Shown here piece after piece: positions 1 to 11,151 of a stretch of DNA of 64,000 nt (within the stretch, counting starts at the first letter, position 1; each line of letters opens with the position of its first letter). This stretch comes from Ochotona curzoniae. Taxonomy: Eukaryota > Chordata > Mammalia > Lagomorpha > Ochotonidae. Where the stretch lies: contig NW_024465434.1 in NCBI RefSeq assembly GCF_017591425.1, positions 1,178,001 to 1,242,000 of the forward strand, in the 5' to 3' direction. Below the pieces are notes generated by a model. It was not told where the DNA came from. It did no database searches and was given only the letters and a program-made list of their open reading frames with translations. Position numbers and translations under genes: made by a program.

Positions 1-1657
1 TGTGTGAGATGTATAGGCTTGCCAGCACTAATTGTAGAAGAGATTCTGCTTGCTCCACTGAGCACTTCTGTCAACAATCAATTGGATCAATGCTTTGGAT
101 TAAGTTGTGGATTAACTTTCAGCTCTTGGTTCCAAATTCCAGTAATGCTTTCATGACAGTTCCATGCTGCTTTAATGGCGGCATCTTTGTGTTATAATCT
201 GCAGTCGGCTATTATGATGCCTCTTGCTTGATTTTTCTTACTCAGGATTACTTTTACTGTTCTTCAGCTTTTTGTAATCCCAGATAAATTCTAAGATAGT
301 TTTTTCTAATTCTGTAAACATGTTACTGATATTTTAATATGGATTACATGGAATGTAGATTTGTTTAGATATAGATGCTTTAATTTTTCCAATCTATGAG
401 CAAAAACATGCCCATTTTTGTGTCCTTGATTTCTTCCATCAATGACCATATCATTGTAATTTTCTTTCAGTTATTTAGATATGTTTATTTCTAAGTCTAC
501 AATTTGTGTGGTTATTGGGAATGGGATTTTTCTCAGTGAGTTTATCATTAATATGTAAGTGTTTTGTGTATTTATTTTATGGCCTTCAAATTTGTTTTAT
601 CCATGGTTTAGGTTTATCCATGTGCAACATCATATCCCCTACAAAAATGAATAATTTGACTTCCTTTAAAATTTTGTGCCCTTGATTCCTTTCTCCTTGC
701 TAATTACTATTGCTAAAACAGCCAGTACTATATTGAGTAAGATTGGTCAATGTGGGCATCATTGTTCCAGATTTCCAGCAGAATGCTTTCAGCTTCACCC
801 TATTCATATAATTTTGGCTGTTGGTCTGCAATATACTACCTTTGAGTAATGTTCCTCCTCTATCTGATTTGTGGAGTGTTTTCATCCAGTGGAACATCGA
901 AACTTATCAAGTGCTTTATCTATTGATGACCATAATGTTTTTGCCAGTGTGATGTGTGACATTTATTGATTTTCAAATATATTCCTTGCATTTCTCTGAT
1001 TAATCCTACTTGATAATGATGTGCTACCTTAGTTATGTGGTTTTAGATTTGATTTTCTAGTACTTCCTTTTCTTGAGAACTTGGACCTATGTTCATTGCA
1101 TTTCATTTCCTGTGTCTGGTTTTGATATCAAAGTGATACAGTCCTCATAAAATTTCTCAGAGCTCTGTTCAATCTTTTCAAACAGTTTGAAAGTATTGGT
1201 GTTATTTCCTTTGTGAATATTTTACAGAATTCAGTAGTGAAACCAACAACTCTTGGACTTTTACTTGATGGAAGATGTTTGATTATTGCTTCAATCTTAT
1301 TGCTTGTTATAAGTCTATTTGGAATGTCAGTTTATTCTTGTTTTAATCTTTGAAAGTTACATGTATCCCTGAATTCATACATTTATTTAAAGTTTTTCCA
1401 GTTTGTTAGCATATGGTTCATAGTAGTTTCATAGGATCCTTTGTTTTTCATTGGTGTCAGTTATAATGTCTGGTTTCTCATCTGCAATTTGATTTTTTTC
1501 TTTTGCTCTGTTATTCTGGTTAGATGTACCAGCTTTATCTTCTTAAGAATCAATTGTTTATCTTATAATTCTTTAGTTTCAATTTCATTTATTCATTTAC
1601 TCATGGATATTGTTCATGTTTCTCCCTCTCTGCCGATTTGAATATTGATTGGTTCTT

Positions 1658-2001
1658 TTTTTATTTTTTAATTTTTTTAAAGATTTATTTTTATTATTTT
1701 TTCATTGGAAAGGCGGATATACAGAGAGGAGAGACAGAGAGGAAGATCTTCCATCCGATGATTCACTCCCCAAGTGAGCGCAACGGCCGATGCTATGCCG
1801 ATCCGAAGCCAGGAGCCTCTTCTGGGTCTCCCATGCGGGTGCAGGGTCCCAAAGCTTTGGGCCGTCCTCGACTGCTTTCCCAGGCCACAGGCAGGGAGCT
1901 GGATGGGAAGCGGGGCTGCCGGGATTAGAACCTGCGCCCATATGGGATCCTGGGCGTGCAGGGCGAGGACCTTAACCACTTTGCGCCACCACGCTGGGCC
2001 C
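1658..2001 (-). mobile_element. C-type lagomorph SINE, young copy
   Basis: Full-length tRNA-derived SINE in antisense: T-rich tail at the left, then the GGAAAGGCGGATATACAGAG block, and the tRNA-like head ending in GGGCCC at 2,001. An 11-bp target duplication GATTGGTTCTT flanks it at 1,647-1,657 and 2,002-2,012, intact on both sides, which marks a fairly recent L1-driven insertion into the older L1. It is very close in sequence to the copy at 26,261-26,591. Confidence 0.92.
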
Positions 2002-2105
2002 GATTGGTTCTTATTTTCCTAAGTCTTCCAGATGTATGTGAAGGAGATCTTTTACTTGCCGTCTTTGTTAATGTAAGGACTGAATATCATAAACTTCCTC
2101 CTTTT

Positions 2106-2406
2106 GTAAAAAAAATTATTGAAAGGCAGATTTAAAGAGGATAGACAGATCTTCTGTCCACTGGTTCACTCTCCAAGCAGCTGCAAGGCTAGACTTGAGC
2201 TGATCCAAGGCCAAGAGCCAGGAGCTTTTTCCAGGTCTCACATTTGGATGCAGAGTCCCAAGGCTTTGGGCCATCCTTCACAGCTTTCCCAGGCCACAAG
2301 CAGGGAGCTGGATGGGAAGTGGAGTAGCCAGGACATGAATCAGTGCCCATATGAGATTTGGCACATGCAAGGCCAGGATCTAGCTATTGAGCCATTGTGT
2401 TGGACC
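2106..2406 (-). mobile_element. C-type SINE (diverged)
   Basis: Antisense SINE with the GAAAGGCAGATTT block at the left and a decayed head (GTTGGACC in place of GCCGGGCCC) at the right. It is clearly older than the copy at 1,658. No convincing target duplication was found. Confidence 0.85.
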
Positions 2407-3375
2407 AATAAACTTCTTGAAACCTTTTAGGTATTCCACAGATTTTGATATGTTGTGTTTTCATTTTCACTAAGTTTTTGATTACCATTTTAATTTCTTA
2501 AATGATATTGATCACTCTGTGATATGTTTATTTTTCAAGTACTTGTGCACATTCTGTTCTCATTTTTCTGATCACATCAGAATAAAACTAGAAGTACATG
2601 GTACGAGTCCAGTTTTAAATTTGGTGACTTGATTGGTGGCCTAGTGTGTGATCTAGCTTAGAAAATGTCTCATGTGCTGAAAGGGACATGTATTCTGTAG
2701 TTGTTGGATGGAATGGTTTGTAGGTGTGTGTCAGAAACCATTTGCTCTGTATTACATTTCAACTCCAGTGCACTTTCATTGATTTTCTGTTTGGATATTC
2801 TGTCCATCGTTGAAAATAGCATGTTGAAGTCATAATTTTTATGTTGGGATATATCTTTGCATTAAGTGTAACAGTGCCTGTTGTATGTATCTGGGTGTTC
2901 TTGTATTGGTGTGTCTGTGTATGCTATGACTTCATTGAACTGAACCTTTTGTCAAAATATTTATTTTTTTATGGTTTTGGATTTAAAGTCTGTTTTCTCT
3001 GATATTAGGTATGGGTATTCACACTTTTTTCTTTAGTTTAATTGGTCTGTGTCTTCCAGCTGTTCACATTGTGTTTCTGTGTATCTTTGTTTATGAAGTG
3101 AGTTTCTTATAAGCAGCATATTTTATTCAGCCAACCTGATATCTTTGGTTGATGAATTCATTTATATTACATTGGTAGGTAAGAGCTAAGACCTGTTCGT
3201 CTGTTGATGAAGTAATGATCCTACCTGCTGTTACTGATTTTTGTTATGTTTTCATGATTACATATAGTGCAGAGCAACCTTAAGACTTCTGTATAAGAAT
3301 TGTCTGGTGATAGTTAAATCTGTTTTTGATTATCTGGAAAATCACTTCTTTCTCCTCAGCTTTTAAAGTTTATGA

Positions 3376-3700
3376 TGGGCCCAGTGCAGTAGCCTAGTGA
3401 CTAAACCCTCATCTTAGATGCGACGGGATCCCATATGGGTGCCAGTTCATGTCCTGGCTGCTCCACTTCTGAACCAGCAACCTGCTTGTGGCCTGGGAAA
3501 GCAGTAGAGGATGACACAAAGGACCTTGCACCCAAAGGTGAGACCCGGAAGAAGATCCTGGCTCCTGGCTTCTGGCTTTGGGTCAGCTCAGCTCAAGCCA
3601 TTGTAGCCATTTGAGGAGTGAACCAGTGGATGGAGCATCTTTGTTGTGCCTCCTCTCTTTAAATCTGCCTTTCCAATAAAAAATTAAATCAAATAAAAAT
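3376..3700 (+). mobile_element. C-type SINE
   Basis: Sense SINE starting GGGCCCAGTGCAGTAGCC, with the conserved GGGATCCCATATGGG block near 3,425 and a tail built on AATAAAAAATTAAATC. It separates the ORF2 remnant on the left from the ORF1 remnant on the right of the minus-strand L1. Confidence 0.88.
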
Positions 3701-3701
3701 G

Positions 3702-4450
3702 TTTACTGGTAACTTTTTATGACCTTGAATATATCATCTGGCCTATACAGTTTCTAATAAAAACTGATGTTAACCTAGTTGGTTTTCCTTCATATGTAAG
3801 TTGGTGATTTTCTCTTGCTGTAATTAAGATACTTTCACTGTCTGAGTTTTGATAATTTGATAATGTGCCTTGGAAAAGACCTTTTTGGGTCGAGTATAAC
3901 TGGGGTTCTTTGAGCTTATTTTATAGGAATGTCTATGACTTTCAAGGCCTGGCGATTTAGAAAGCATTATTTCATTTAGCAAATCTTGATAACTCTTTTC
4001 TATGATCTTTGAGAAATACAAATGTAAATATTTGTTCATTTCATGATCTATATTTTCATGCAGATTTTCTTTATTCTCTTTCACTCCTTACTTTTGTCTC
4101 TTGGCTGACTCAGTCTTGTACTGAGACATTTTTTCTTCCACCTGGACTATTTTGCTCTTAAAAGTTCTCAGTTATATCGTTTGTTTCAGTAATGGAAGAT
4201 TTAATTGTGAAATTTCTATTTGGTTCTTAATGAATTGTATTTCCTTAGGAATATCTTTATTCCTTTGTTTCCTCCATTTATTTAATCTATGTGTATGCTC
4301 TTACATCTCACTGTTGCTTTACAATTCTGAATTCTCTGCATGTCGTATATATTGCTTTCAGTTCAGGCTCTAATTTTAGAGAATTAGTGTATTTAGAATT
4401 TCATGTTATCTTTTTTTTTTTTTTACCGTTCTTGTGTGCCCATATTGATC
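3702..4450 (-). mobile_element. Old L1, ORF1 remnant
   Basis: Minus-strand remains of L1 ORF1, the RNA-binding protein that coats L1 RNA. Between 3,824 and 4,084 an 86-codon stretch remains open. Its end (SKAHYQIIKTQTVKVS) resembles the segment joining the RRM to the C-terminal domain, where L1 proteins normally continue into the conserved AAREK motif. Position between ORF2 (left) and 5' UTR (right) agrees. It is too broken to be functional. Confidence 0.65.
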
Positions 4451-5300
4451 TCTGTCCATTTGGTGTACTTGCTCTTCCTTTTTGGAGTAGATTTTATTTT
4501 AGCATACCTTATGGTTTAACTGAAACATATGGTGTCATTTTTCTATGGCCATACCACCCTGAACGCGCCCGATCTCATCTGAAATATGGGGTATCATTTG
4601 GTTTCTTGTTTTTTGCTTTGCTTCAAGGTGAACCAAGGACTGTAGTCTGTAAGTGATTTCATTTTACTTAATGTCAATTGTGTCTGTTCTACAGTGACAT
4701 AGTCTGCATTAGTTCACAGGAATAGAAGGGTGACATTAAGATGGCTGTGCTTTGTCATGTGTATATTTTTGGCCCACAGAATTCATTGTTGATCTCCGTG
4801 GTAATTGCGATAGCCAGGACCTTGATCTTTGTGTCAAGGTAAACAAATTTGATTGCCTCCTTGTCCAATTGTTAAGTCTAAGTAATTGGTGAGGACTTGG
4901 AACAGTTGGTGGTGCTGTAGGGATGTGTGATGCGGACGGACCCTTCCTGAGTTCCTGCTAAGAGAATCTAACTAACTCTAGGACCTGGGGATGTGAACTG
5001 AACTCTACAACAGTCTTGCAGAGTGATCACAGTAAACAGATTTTGCTATGAAGGGTATGAATATAGAGAGTGGGAATGTAGCCCTAGAAACTAAGCTGAA
5101 TCACTTGACTCTTGGAGAGAGTGAATACGTATTTCTGGGATATTGCCCCCAAACTCCTTAGGATACTGTAGGATTCAGGGCATCTGTCCTTTGACTCACA
5201 TATAGCTCTGGTAGGATTGAAATAGAACTGTGTTATACAAATTTTTGCTACAGAATGACTCTTCTGGAGTGTGGTGGCAAGGCAAGCAATGTGGATTCCC
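4451..5300 (-). mobile_element. Old L1, 5' region (5' UTR-like)
   Basis: The stretch continues the same minus-strand L1 beyond ORF1. It is assigned by position and by the change to a more mixed base composition; no open frame is left. It is split by the 5S fragment at 4,541-4,580. The right border near 5,300, where a second L1 piece starts, is approximate. Confidence 0.5.
4541..4580 (+). pseudogene. 5S rRNA fragment, tailless retropseudogene
   Basis: Forty bases match nucleotides 1-40 of vertebrate 5S rRNA with about three changes (first base G to T, C to T at 6, G to A at 37); the last two look like CpG decay. The core CCATACCACCCTGAACGCGC is intact. The copy stops abruptly with no A tail. 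Imperfect direct repeats of 19 bp (15 matching) flank it at 4,522-4,540 and 4,581-4,599. That layout fits a tailless retropseudogene made by L1 machinery. It lacks most of the internal promoter and cannot be a working gene. Confidence 0.85.
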
Positions 5301-5309
5301 TAACTTCAT

Positions 5310-5890
5310 GCCCAGCAATTGCTCACACCCAAGATGCATAGTGTGAAAATATTTTCTTGTGTTTTGTGTGTTGTATTTAACTTTGCTTTAGCATTTCCTT
5401 TACAATGCAGACACTTCTTTGCTCAATGCAATCCAATTCATCTAGTTCTGCTTTTATTGTCTAAACTGGTTGGAGTCTTAGCTAAGATTTTTGCCTATGC
5501 CATTGTTTACAGAGATTCCCCAATATTTTTCTTGGCCCATTGTGACTTTATTTTTGTGTAAGGTGTAAAGTAGGAGTTTTGTTTTATACTTGTGCATGCA
5601 GAGATCCAATTTTCCCAACATTTTTGGGAAGAATATCCTTTCACAATTTATTTTCTAAATCAGAATGCTTTTGGTGTTTTGATTGTGATTGCATTGAACC
5701 TGTGAATTGCTTTGGAATATTCTGAGTTTTTAATTGTTTCAATCCACAGAAGACTTTCCATTGTTTTATGTATTCTATTTCTTTTTCACTTTGTAAATTT
5801 CATTGTAGGGATCATTCACATCTTTGGTTAAATTTATTTGAAGATATTTAAATTTTTTTGAAGCTTTTGTAAATGGTACTTATTAATCAT
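5310..5890 (-). mobile_element. L1 ORF2, C-terminal third
   Basis: Antisense L1 ORF2 after the RT core. The right end near 5,870 corresponds to the sense stretch where L1 reads about nt 2,360 of ORF2. It is followed at 5,890 by L1 sequence in the opposite orientation, and by the N-terminal ORF2 part in minus orientation from 7,895. The three pieces together look like one element with an inverted middle. Confidence 0.75.
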
Positions 5891-6207
5891 TTGAACAATG
5901 TTTCTGAATGAACCATGCGTTATAGAAAAAAATCAAAAGGAATATTTAAAGATTCTCTGAAAGAAATGAAGATAATAACACATACCAAAACATGAGATAC
6001 AGAAAAATTAGTGTTTAATGAGGGATTTTTTTGTATCAGTGTCTACATTAAGACATTGTGTAGACTTACATAAAAGATTTAAAATGTATCTCAAGGATCT
6101 AGAACATAAGCCAAACTCTAACTTAGTAGGAAGAAAAAAATAACTAATATTGGGAAATTAAACACAATTGAAATAAAATATTATAAAATATTAGTGATAT
6201 GAAGAGC

Positions 6208-6541
6208 TTTTTTAAAAAAAAGATTTATTTTTACTGGAAAGGAAGATTTACAGAGAGGAGAGACAGAGATAGTTGTTTCATCTGTTGGTTCACTCCCTAA
6301 GTGACCACAATGACCAGAGCTGAGCCAATCCAAAGCCAGGAGCTAGGAGCCAGGAGCTTCTTCTGGATCTCTTACATGGTGCAAGGTCCCAAGACTTTGG
6401 GCCATAATTAACTGCCTTCCCAGGCCTTGAACCAGGGAGCTGGACGGGAAGTATAGCAGCTGGGACATGAACAAGAGCCCATATGGGATCCTGACACATG
6501 CAAGGCAAGGTTTTAGCCACTAAACTATTGTGACAGGTCCG
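6208..6541 (-). mobile_element. C-type SINE
   Basis: Antisense SINE: A/T tail, then AAAGATTTATTTTTACTGG, the usual GGAGACAGAG block, and a decayed head ending ACAGGTCC. It is inserted in the inverted L1 segment. Confidence 0.88.
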
Positions 6542-6914
6542 TTAAAAGATTAAAAGAAAGTTACTCTATCCAAATTTTACAGAGTTAAACACCACATTTT
6601 TACCAATCTGCTCAAATTAATCAAAATGGAGAGACTATCCCCTGCACTGTCACCCCCCACACCAAACTACTTCCATAATGCAAGTATCACATTACTTTCA
6701 AAATCTTAAGATACAAGTAAAGAAAATTATAGACTTGTATCCTAGATGAGCATAGTTGTAAAAATCTTCAACAAAATAGACTCTGACAATGTATCAAACA
6801 TCTTTCATGCAGGACAAGTGGGTTTTATCTCTGGTAGGCAGGGATGGTTCAAGATAGGCAAATGAACAAAGCCAATGTCTTACATTATCAAACTGAAGAA
6901 TAATATTTTAATAA

Positions 6915-7440
6915 AAATGTTTACAAAAGGCATAGGTTGCTAAGGTTTGGTAAAAGAGAATTTGAGGTTAAAACATTCATATTAAAAAGGTTATATGAAG
7001 GAATATTATGTCCCTTGGAGCTTTTCTCCAGGACGAGGGAAGAGCCACCTTTGTGGCTTCCTGTTACGTGGGACACAGGTGTGGGAATGCTCAAAGAATC
7101 AGATTTGGGTGTTTTTAGATCCTAGCCAAATCTGGCATCACTCTGATCTGATACATGTAAGCACAAACTGTTTCTAGCTTGAAATAGGTGTATAGGAAGC
7201 AGGGAACAAACATGACTTAGTCGTGTCGGGGTCCAGCCACTGGCTTCTCATGACTGACTGCTGAATGCGCACTCTTTTGGGGTGACTTACTAATGTGCAC
7301 ATACGTATATGGACATGAAAAACAATTTACCTTGTTCTTTTGCTTTAACAAAGTCTTTAGCATTTATGTGGTATGGCATTTGTCATTCTCAGCAAATCAA
7401 GCTACAATAAAATAAATCTGTGCATAGTGTAAACTGGAAT
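6915..7440. other. Unidentified insert in L1 ORF2
   Basis: L1 ORF2 wording stops near 6,915 and resumes near 7,440 at nearly the same element position, so about 520 bp is foreign. The six bases AAAATG recur at both edges, which could be a short target duplication. A TGTCGGGGTCC string at 7,226 resembles the border of a class II retroviral LTR, but the rest was not recognised. It could be an LTR fragment or an old DNA transposon. Confidence 0.35.
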
Positions 7441-8219
7441 AACTTCCTTGTTAAAATGAAGATCCACATTTTTATCTCAATAGATGCAAAGAGCATTGGA
7501 TAGAATATATCCTTCCATGATAAAAAAACTTAAGCAAATTGGATATTGAAGGAACATCTTTCAACACAATCAAGCAATATATGAAAAGCCCATGGCCAGC
7601 ATTATATTGAAAAGGGAAAAGTTGGAGTGAATGAAAGATATACGTTTTGACCATTGCTATGAAAAATGGTTCTGGAAGTTTTAGCCAGAGCTATTAGGCA
7701 AGAAAAAGAAATCAAAGGGATACAAATTGAAATGGAGGAAGACAAATTATCCCTCTTTACAGATGACTTGTTCCTTCATATAGGGCAACCGAAAGATTCC
7801 ACTTAGACTATCAAAAATCAGTTTTCCAAAGTTGCAGGTTATAAAAGTAACACACAATTATGAATATCTTCATATACATAAACAATGCCATGGCTAAGTT
7901 TTTCTAATTTTGTTTCAGATTTGTTTTGTATTCTCATATGATCTAAACTAGAAAATGCTCCATACTGATTTTTAAAAGTATTATTGACAGCTACAAAATG
8001 AAATATGCTATAATTTTCCTTTAGGTATACTTAGTCTAAATTAGAGATTTAATTTAATGCATGTTTGATTTCTTTTTTGATTCATTAATTGTATGGATCT
8101 CCACCCATTTTTAACAATTATTGAGCTGGAACATATGTCTCCCTTTGGATATATTAATCTTTCTTCTATAAATGTAAATGTTCTGGCATTAATTGCTTTT
8201 AAATTTAAAGCCAAATATC

Positions 8220-8551
8220 TTTTTTTAAAGAGAGGATTAATTCTATTGAATTGAAAGGCATTGCTACAGAGAGAGGGATAGACAGATCATTCACTTTTTG
8301 GTTTACTCACCAAGTGGCCACAAATAAACAAGACAACACTAGGCTGACACTGGGAACCAGGAGCTGCTTCTGAGTCTCCCACATGGATGCAGGGGCCCAA
8401 TGATTTGAACCATTCTATTTCCTTTCCCAGGTACATTAGCAGGGATCTAGCTGGATTGTAAGTAGAGTAGCAGGGACTCGAACCCTGGCCCATTTTGGGT
8501 GCTGGCACTTTAGGCAGCAGCCTAACATTCCATGCCATAGCACAGGCTCCT
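8220..8551 (-). mobile_element. SINE, old diverged copy
   Basis: Antisense SINE recognisable from the AGCTGCTTCTGAGTCTCCCA and GGACTCGAACCCTGG (B box side) blocks. It is more diverged than its neighbours and probably belongs to an older subfamily. Confidence 0.75.
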
Positions 8552-8810
8552 TACACATCTGTTTTAAACTGTAAGACTGACGTAATTATTCCTTTTTAAT
8601 GTTTATTTCTGCTTATTCTTTCTATTTTGTATGTTTTGTGATCAAGTGATCTTCATTTACACAGTGTATCATTGGGCTATTTAAAAACTATTCAGCCAGT
8701 CTATCTTTTAATAGAGGATTTTAGTTCATTTATACTCAGTTATTCAGTTTGTTCATTTATATAAATAATGTATTCTGTTCACATGTTTTGTTCTTTTTAT
8801 AATGGATTTT

Positions 8811-9050
8811 TAAAAAAGATTCATTTTGTCCTTATTGGAAAAATCAAATACAGAGGAAGATCTTCTGTCTCTTGGTTTACTCCCCAAGTGGCCGCAATGA
8901 CCGAGATGAGCTGATCCAAAGGTTTGGGCCATCCTTGACTGCTTTCCCAGGTCAGAGGCAGAGAGCTGGATGGGAAGCAGGACTACCAGGTTTAGAGTCC
9001 GCACGCATTTGCAAGGCAAGGATTTTAGCCTCTAGGCTGCCGTGCCGGTC
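8811..9050 (-). mobile_element. C-type SINE with internal deletion
   Basis: Antisense SINE from the AAAGATTCATTTT tail side to the CCGTGCCGGTCC head at 9,050. About 70 bp of the middle (the CAGGAGCC...TCTCCC part) is missing between roughly 8,915 and 8,925. Confidence 0.82.
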
Positions 9051-10695
9051 CTCTAGTTGATTTTATACTTTCATGTTCCTCAATATTGTGTGTCTTTGTT
9101 TCTGTGTGTAGAAATTCCGTAAGCTGCTTTTGTAAGAATGAATCGGTGATGAGTTCATTGGTTGTTGCTTGTCTTGGAATGTCTTTATTTCTCTTTAATT
9201 TAAAAAAAGTGGATTCATTGGTTTTTCTTTTTCCTTCAAAATTTGGAATACGTAATTCTGTGCACTTCTGGCTTATAAAGTTTTTGAGGAAGACTCTGCT
9301 ATTGAGTTTCTTGAAATGATAACATCTTTTATTGTCTTGTGGATTGTGTAATTCTCTTCTGTTAGATCTTCAGAGTTGGACAATCATTTACCACAGTCTT
9401 GTTTTGTCCTTACCATTCTGGAGTACTTGGGCCTCCAGGACTTGATGTCTGCAGGTTTTTCTAGATTGGTGAATTGCAACCATTATTTCATTGAATAGAT
9501 TTTCTGTATCTGCAGTTTGTCTTCTGTCTCAGAGAACCTCAAAATACAGATGTTGATTCACTTAATGCTCTATAAAAGCTCTCAAAGGTGGTTTTTATTT
9601 TCTTTTTTCTGCCTGAGACATTTAGCACACCCATCTTCAGGTCCAGATGTGTTTCCTTCAGTTTTATCTGTCATGCTCTCTAGATGTTAAAGTTTTTTTT
9701 TTTAATTTAATGATGTCTTCATTTCTAAGATATCTAGTTATCTTTTTACAAAATGTCTGGCTGGTGGCTTTTTCTTGATTTTGTACATCGCCGAGAAGGT
9801 ATGTTTGTTATGTGAATGAACATTCTTGGTCTTCTATGGCAAAGAATTTCCCCCTCTGGATTCCTTTGGTTTTAATGTTATTTTTTAATAGTTCAAATTT
9901 GATTCAGAGATAGTTAGGGATGGGACACTTATCCTCAGTACTCCATGAATCTCTGATTTACTATTATTAATTTAGTAAAACTGTCGCTTACTGCTTCAAG
10001 TAGTGAGTGCATTCCTTGTATTCTGCATATGTTTGCTCAATAGCTGTAGGAATATTGGATATCTTATTCTAGCTTTTGCTTCCCCTTTTCCCTTTACCTC
10101 TTATGAAGTTCTAATTGAAATTTCTTCAATATCATTTTTTCCCCTCTCTTTGGCCATGATCACTCTGTTAATAAGGGTATTGTCTGTGTCCTTCAATTCC
10201 ATTATGGGGCTTTAAATTTTTAGCCTTTGCTTATTTGTACTTGGGATTTATTGAAAATTTTTCCTTTGAGGGAAAGTGTTAAGAACAGAATTCTCTTACC
10301 ATATTTCAAAATATTACATATTTTCCCTTTTACCTCTAAGAATCATGGTTTTTTTTTCTTTGCCTTTCATGTACAAAACTCACCAAGCTGCACTCCTCTG
10401 AATGCTGTACTTGCTGGAGTTTTTAACTCTCACACTTGCGCACAATCTGCTCTCAAAATTTTTCAATGATAATTTATGCTTTCCAGTTCCACGGGTGATT
10501 TCTGTTCTTGATTGCTGGTATGATCAGCTGTGATTCTCTACGTCTTCCTCTGTATTTGTTCTGCTATTTTGTCCTATGATTTCATTTATCTGAAAAATCT
10601 ATGAAGAGCTACTAATTTTCAGTTGTTGTATGAGAGTAATGACTTTCAAGCTTCCTGCATGTAAGGCCAGAAATTGGAAGTCAGAGTTACTCAAA

Positions 10696-10750
<55 letters not shown>

Positions 10751-10754
10751 CGAG
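10696..10754. repeat. Compound (GT)n(GA)n microsatellite
   Basis: About 11 GT units run directly into about 18 GA units with one interruption. It lies between L1 and unassigned DNA. Confidence 0.97.
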
Positions 10755-11151
10755 TATGCATTTATTTCGATTATCAAAAAACATACCCTTCATACCTATT
10801 GTCCTAGGTGGCCATATTTTCTTACTTAGCTGTCAGTACTATTTACTATAACCTAGACATGAGTGATATAAGGCTCTTGTGGTTGTTAGTATCCACTAAA
10901 GAAGTGTTTTGCTTTTCTATGCTAGACATTAAGGTATAGGAATTGATTACTTCAAGCCTGCCCAGAAATGAACTGGGAAAGGAATGGTTATCATATTAAA
11001 GTTTCGCTTGCTTCTGTTCAAAACACAGCCTCTCTCCTGCCCTAGACCTTTGACGAAGTGCTTTCCAAACATTTTTATAGGTCTTTGAAAGACCAAAGTA
11101 TTTTTTAAATCATTTTTCTCAATCCAGTTCCAGAATATACTTGCAGGCTGA
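10755..11151. other. Unassigned DNA
   Basis: No gene, RNA or repeat was recognised here. Confidence 0.5.

Larger units (their letters stand above)
1..3375 (-). mobile_element. Old L1, ORF2 remnant (minus strand)
   Basis: Read on the minus strand this is the reverse transcriptase ORF (ORF2) of a LINE-1 element. The C-terminal part lies at the left edge and the N-terminal part near 3.3 kb. Typical antisense L1 wording is seen around 640-760 (the region following the YADD-type RT core) and 2,970-3,180 (the endonuclease side). No frame is open for more than about 100 codons, so the copy is dead and old (L1M-like). Two SINEs interrupt it at 1,658 and 2,106 and a third sits at its right end. It runs off the left edge of the window. 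Confidence 0.85.
5890..7890 (+). mobile_element. L1 ORF2, middle third (inverted segment)
   Basis: Sense ORF2 from just after the endonuclease domain (near 5,900) through the RT region (6,780-6,860; 7,480-7,800) to about nt 2,300 of ORF2 at 7,890. Several stops and frameshifts make it non-functional. An antisense SINE (6,208-6,541) and an unrelated block (about 6,915-7,440) interrupt it. Its two ends match the two minus-strand flanks closely in element coordinates. Confidence 0.8.
7895..10590 (-). mobile_element. Old L1, ORF2 N-terminus, ORF1 and 5' region
   Basis: Minus-strand L1. The endonuclease side of ORF2 lies at 7,900-8,800. ORF1-like sequence follows at 9,160-9,600, recognised by the order of its antisense phrases (the RRM/C-terminal region, then the stretch around 9,480-9,590). 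5' UTR-like sequence reaches about 10,590. Two antisense SINEs lie inside. No intact frame remains. Confidence 0.7.

Noticed and set aside
3824..4084. 86-codon minus-strand frame as an independent small protein
   Set aside because: Position and wording place it in L1 ORF1; it is a remnant.
4541..4580. A working 5S rRNA gene
   Set aside because: Only the first 40 of about 120 bases are present and most of the internal promoter is missing.
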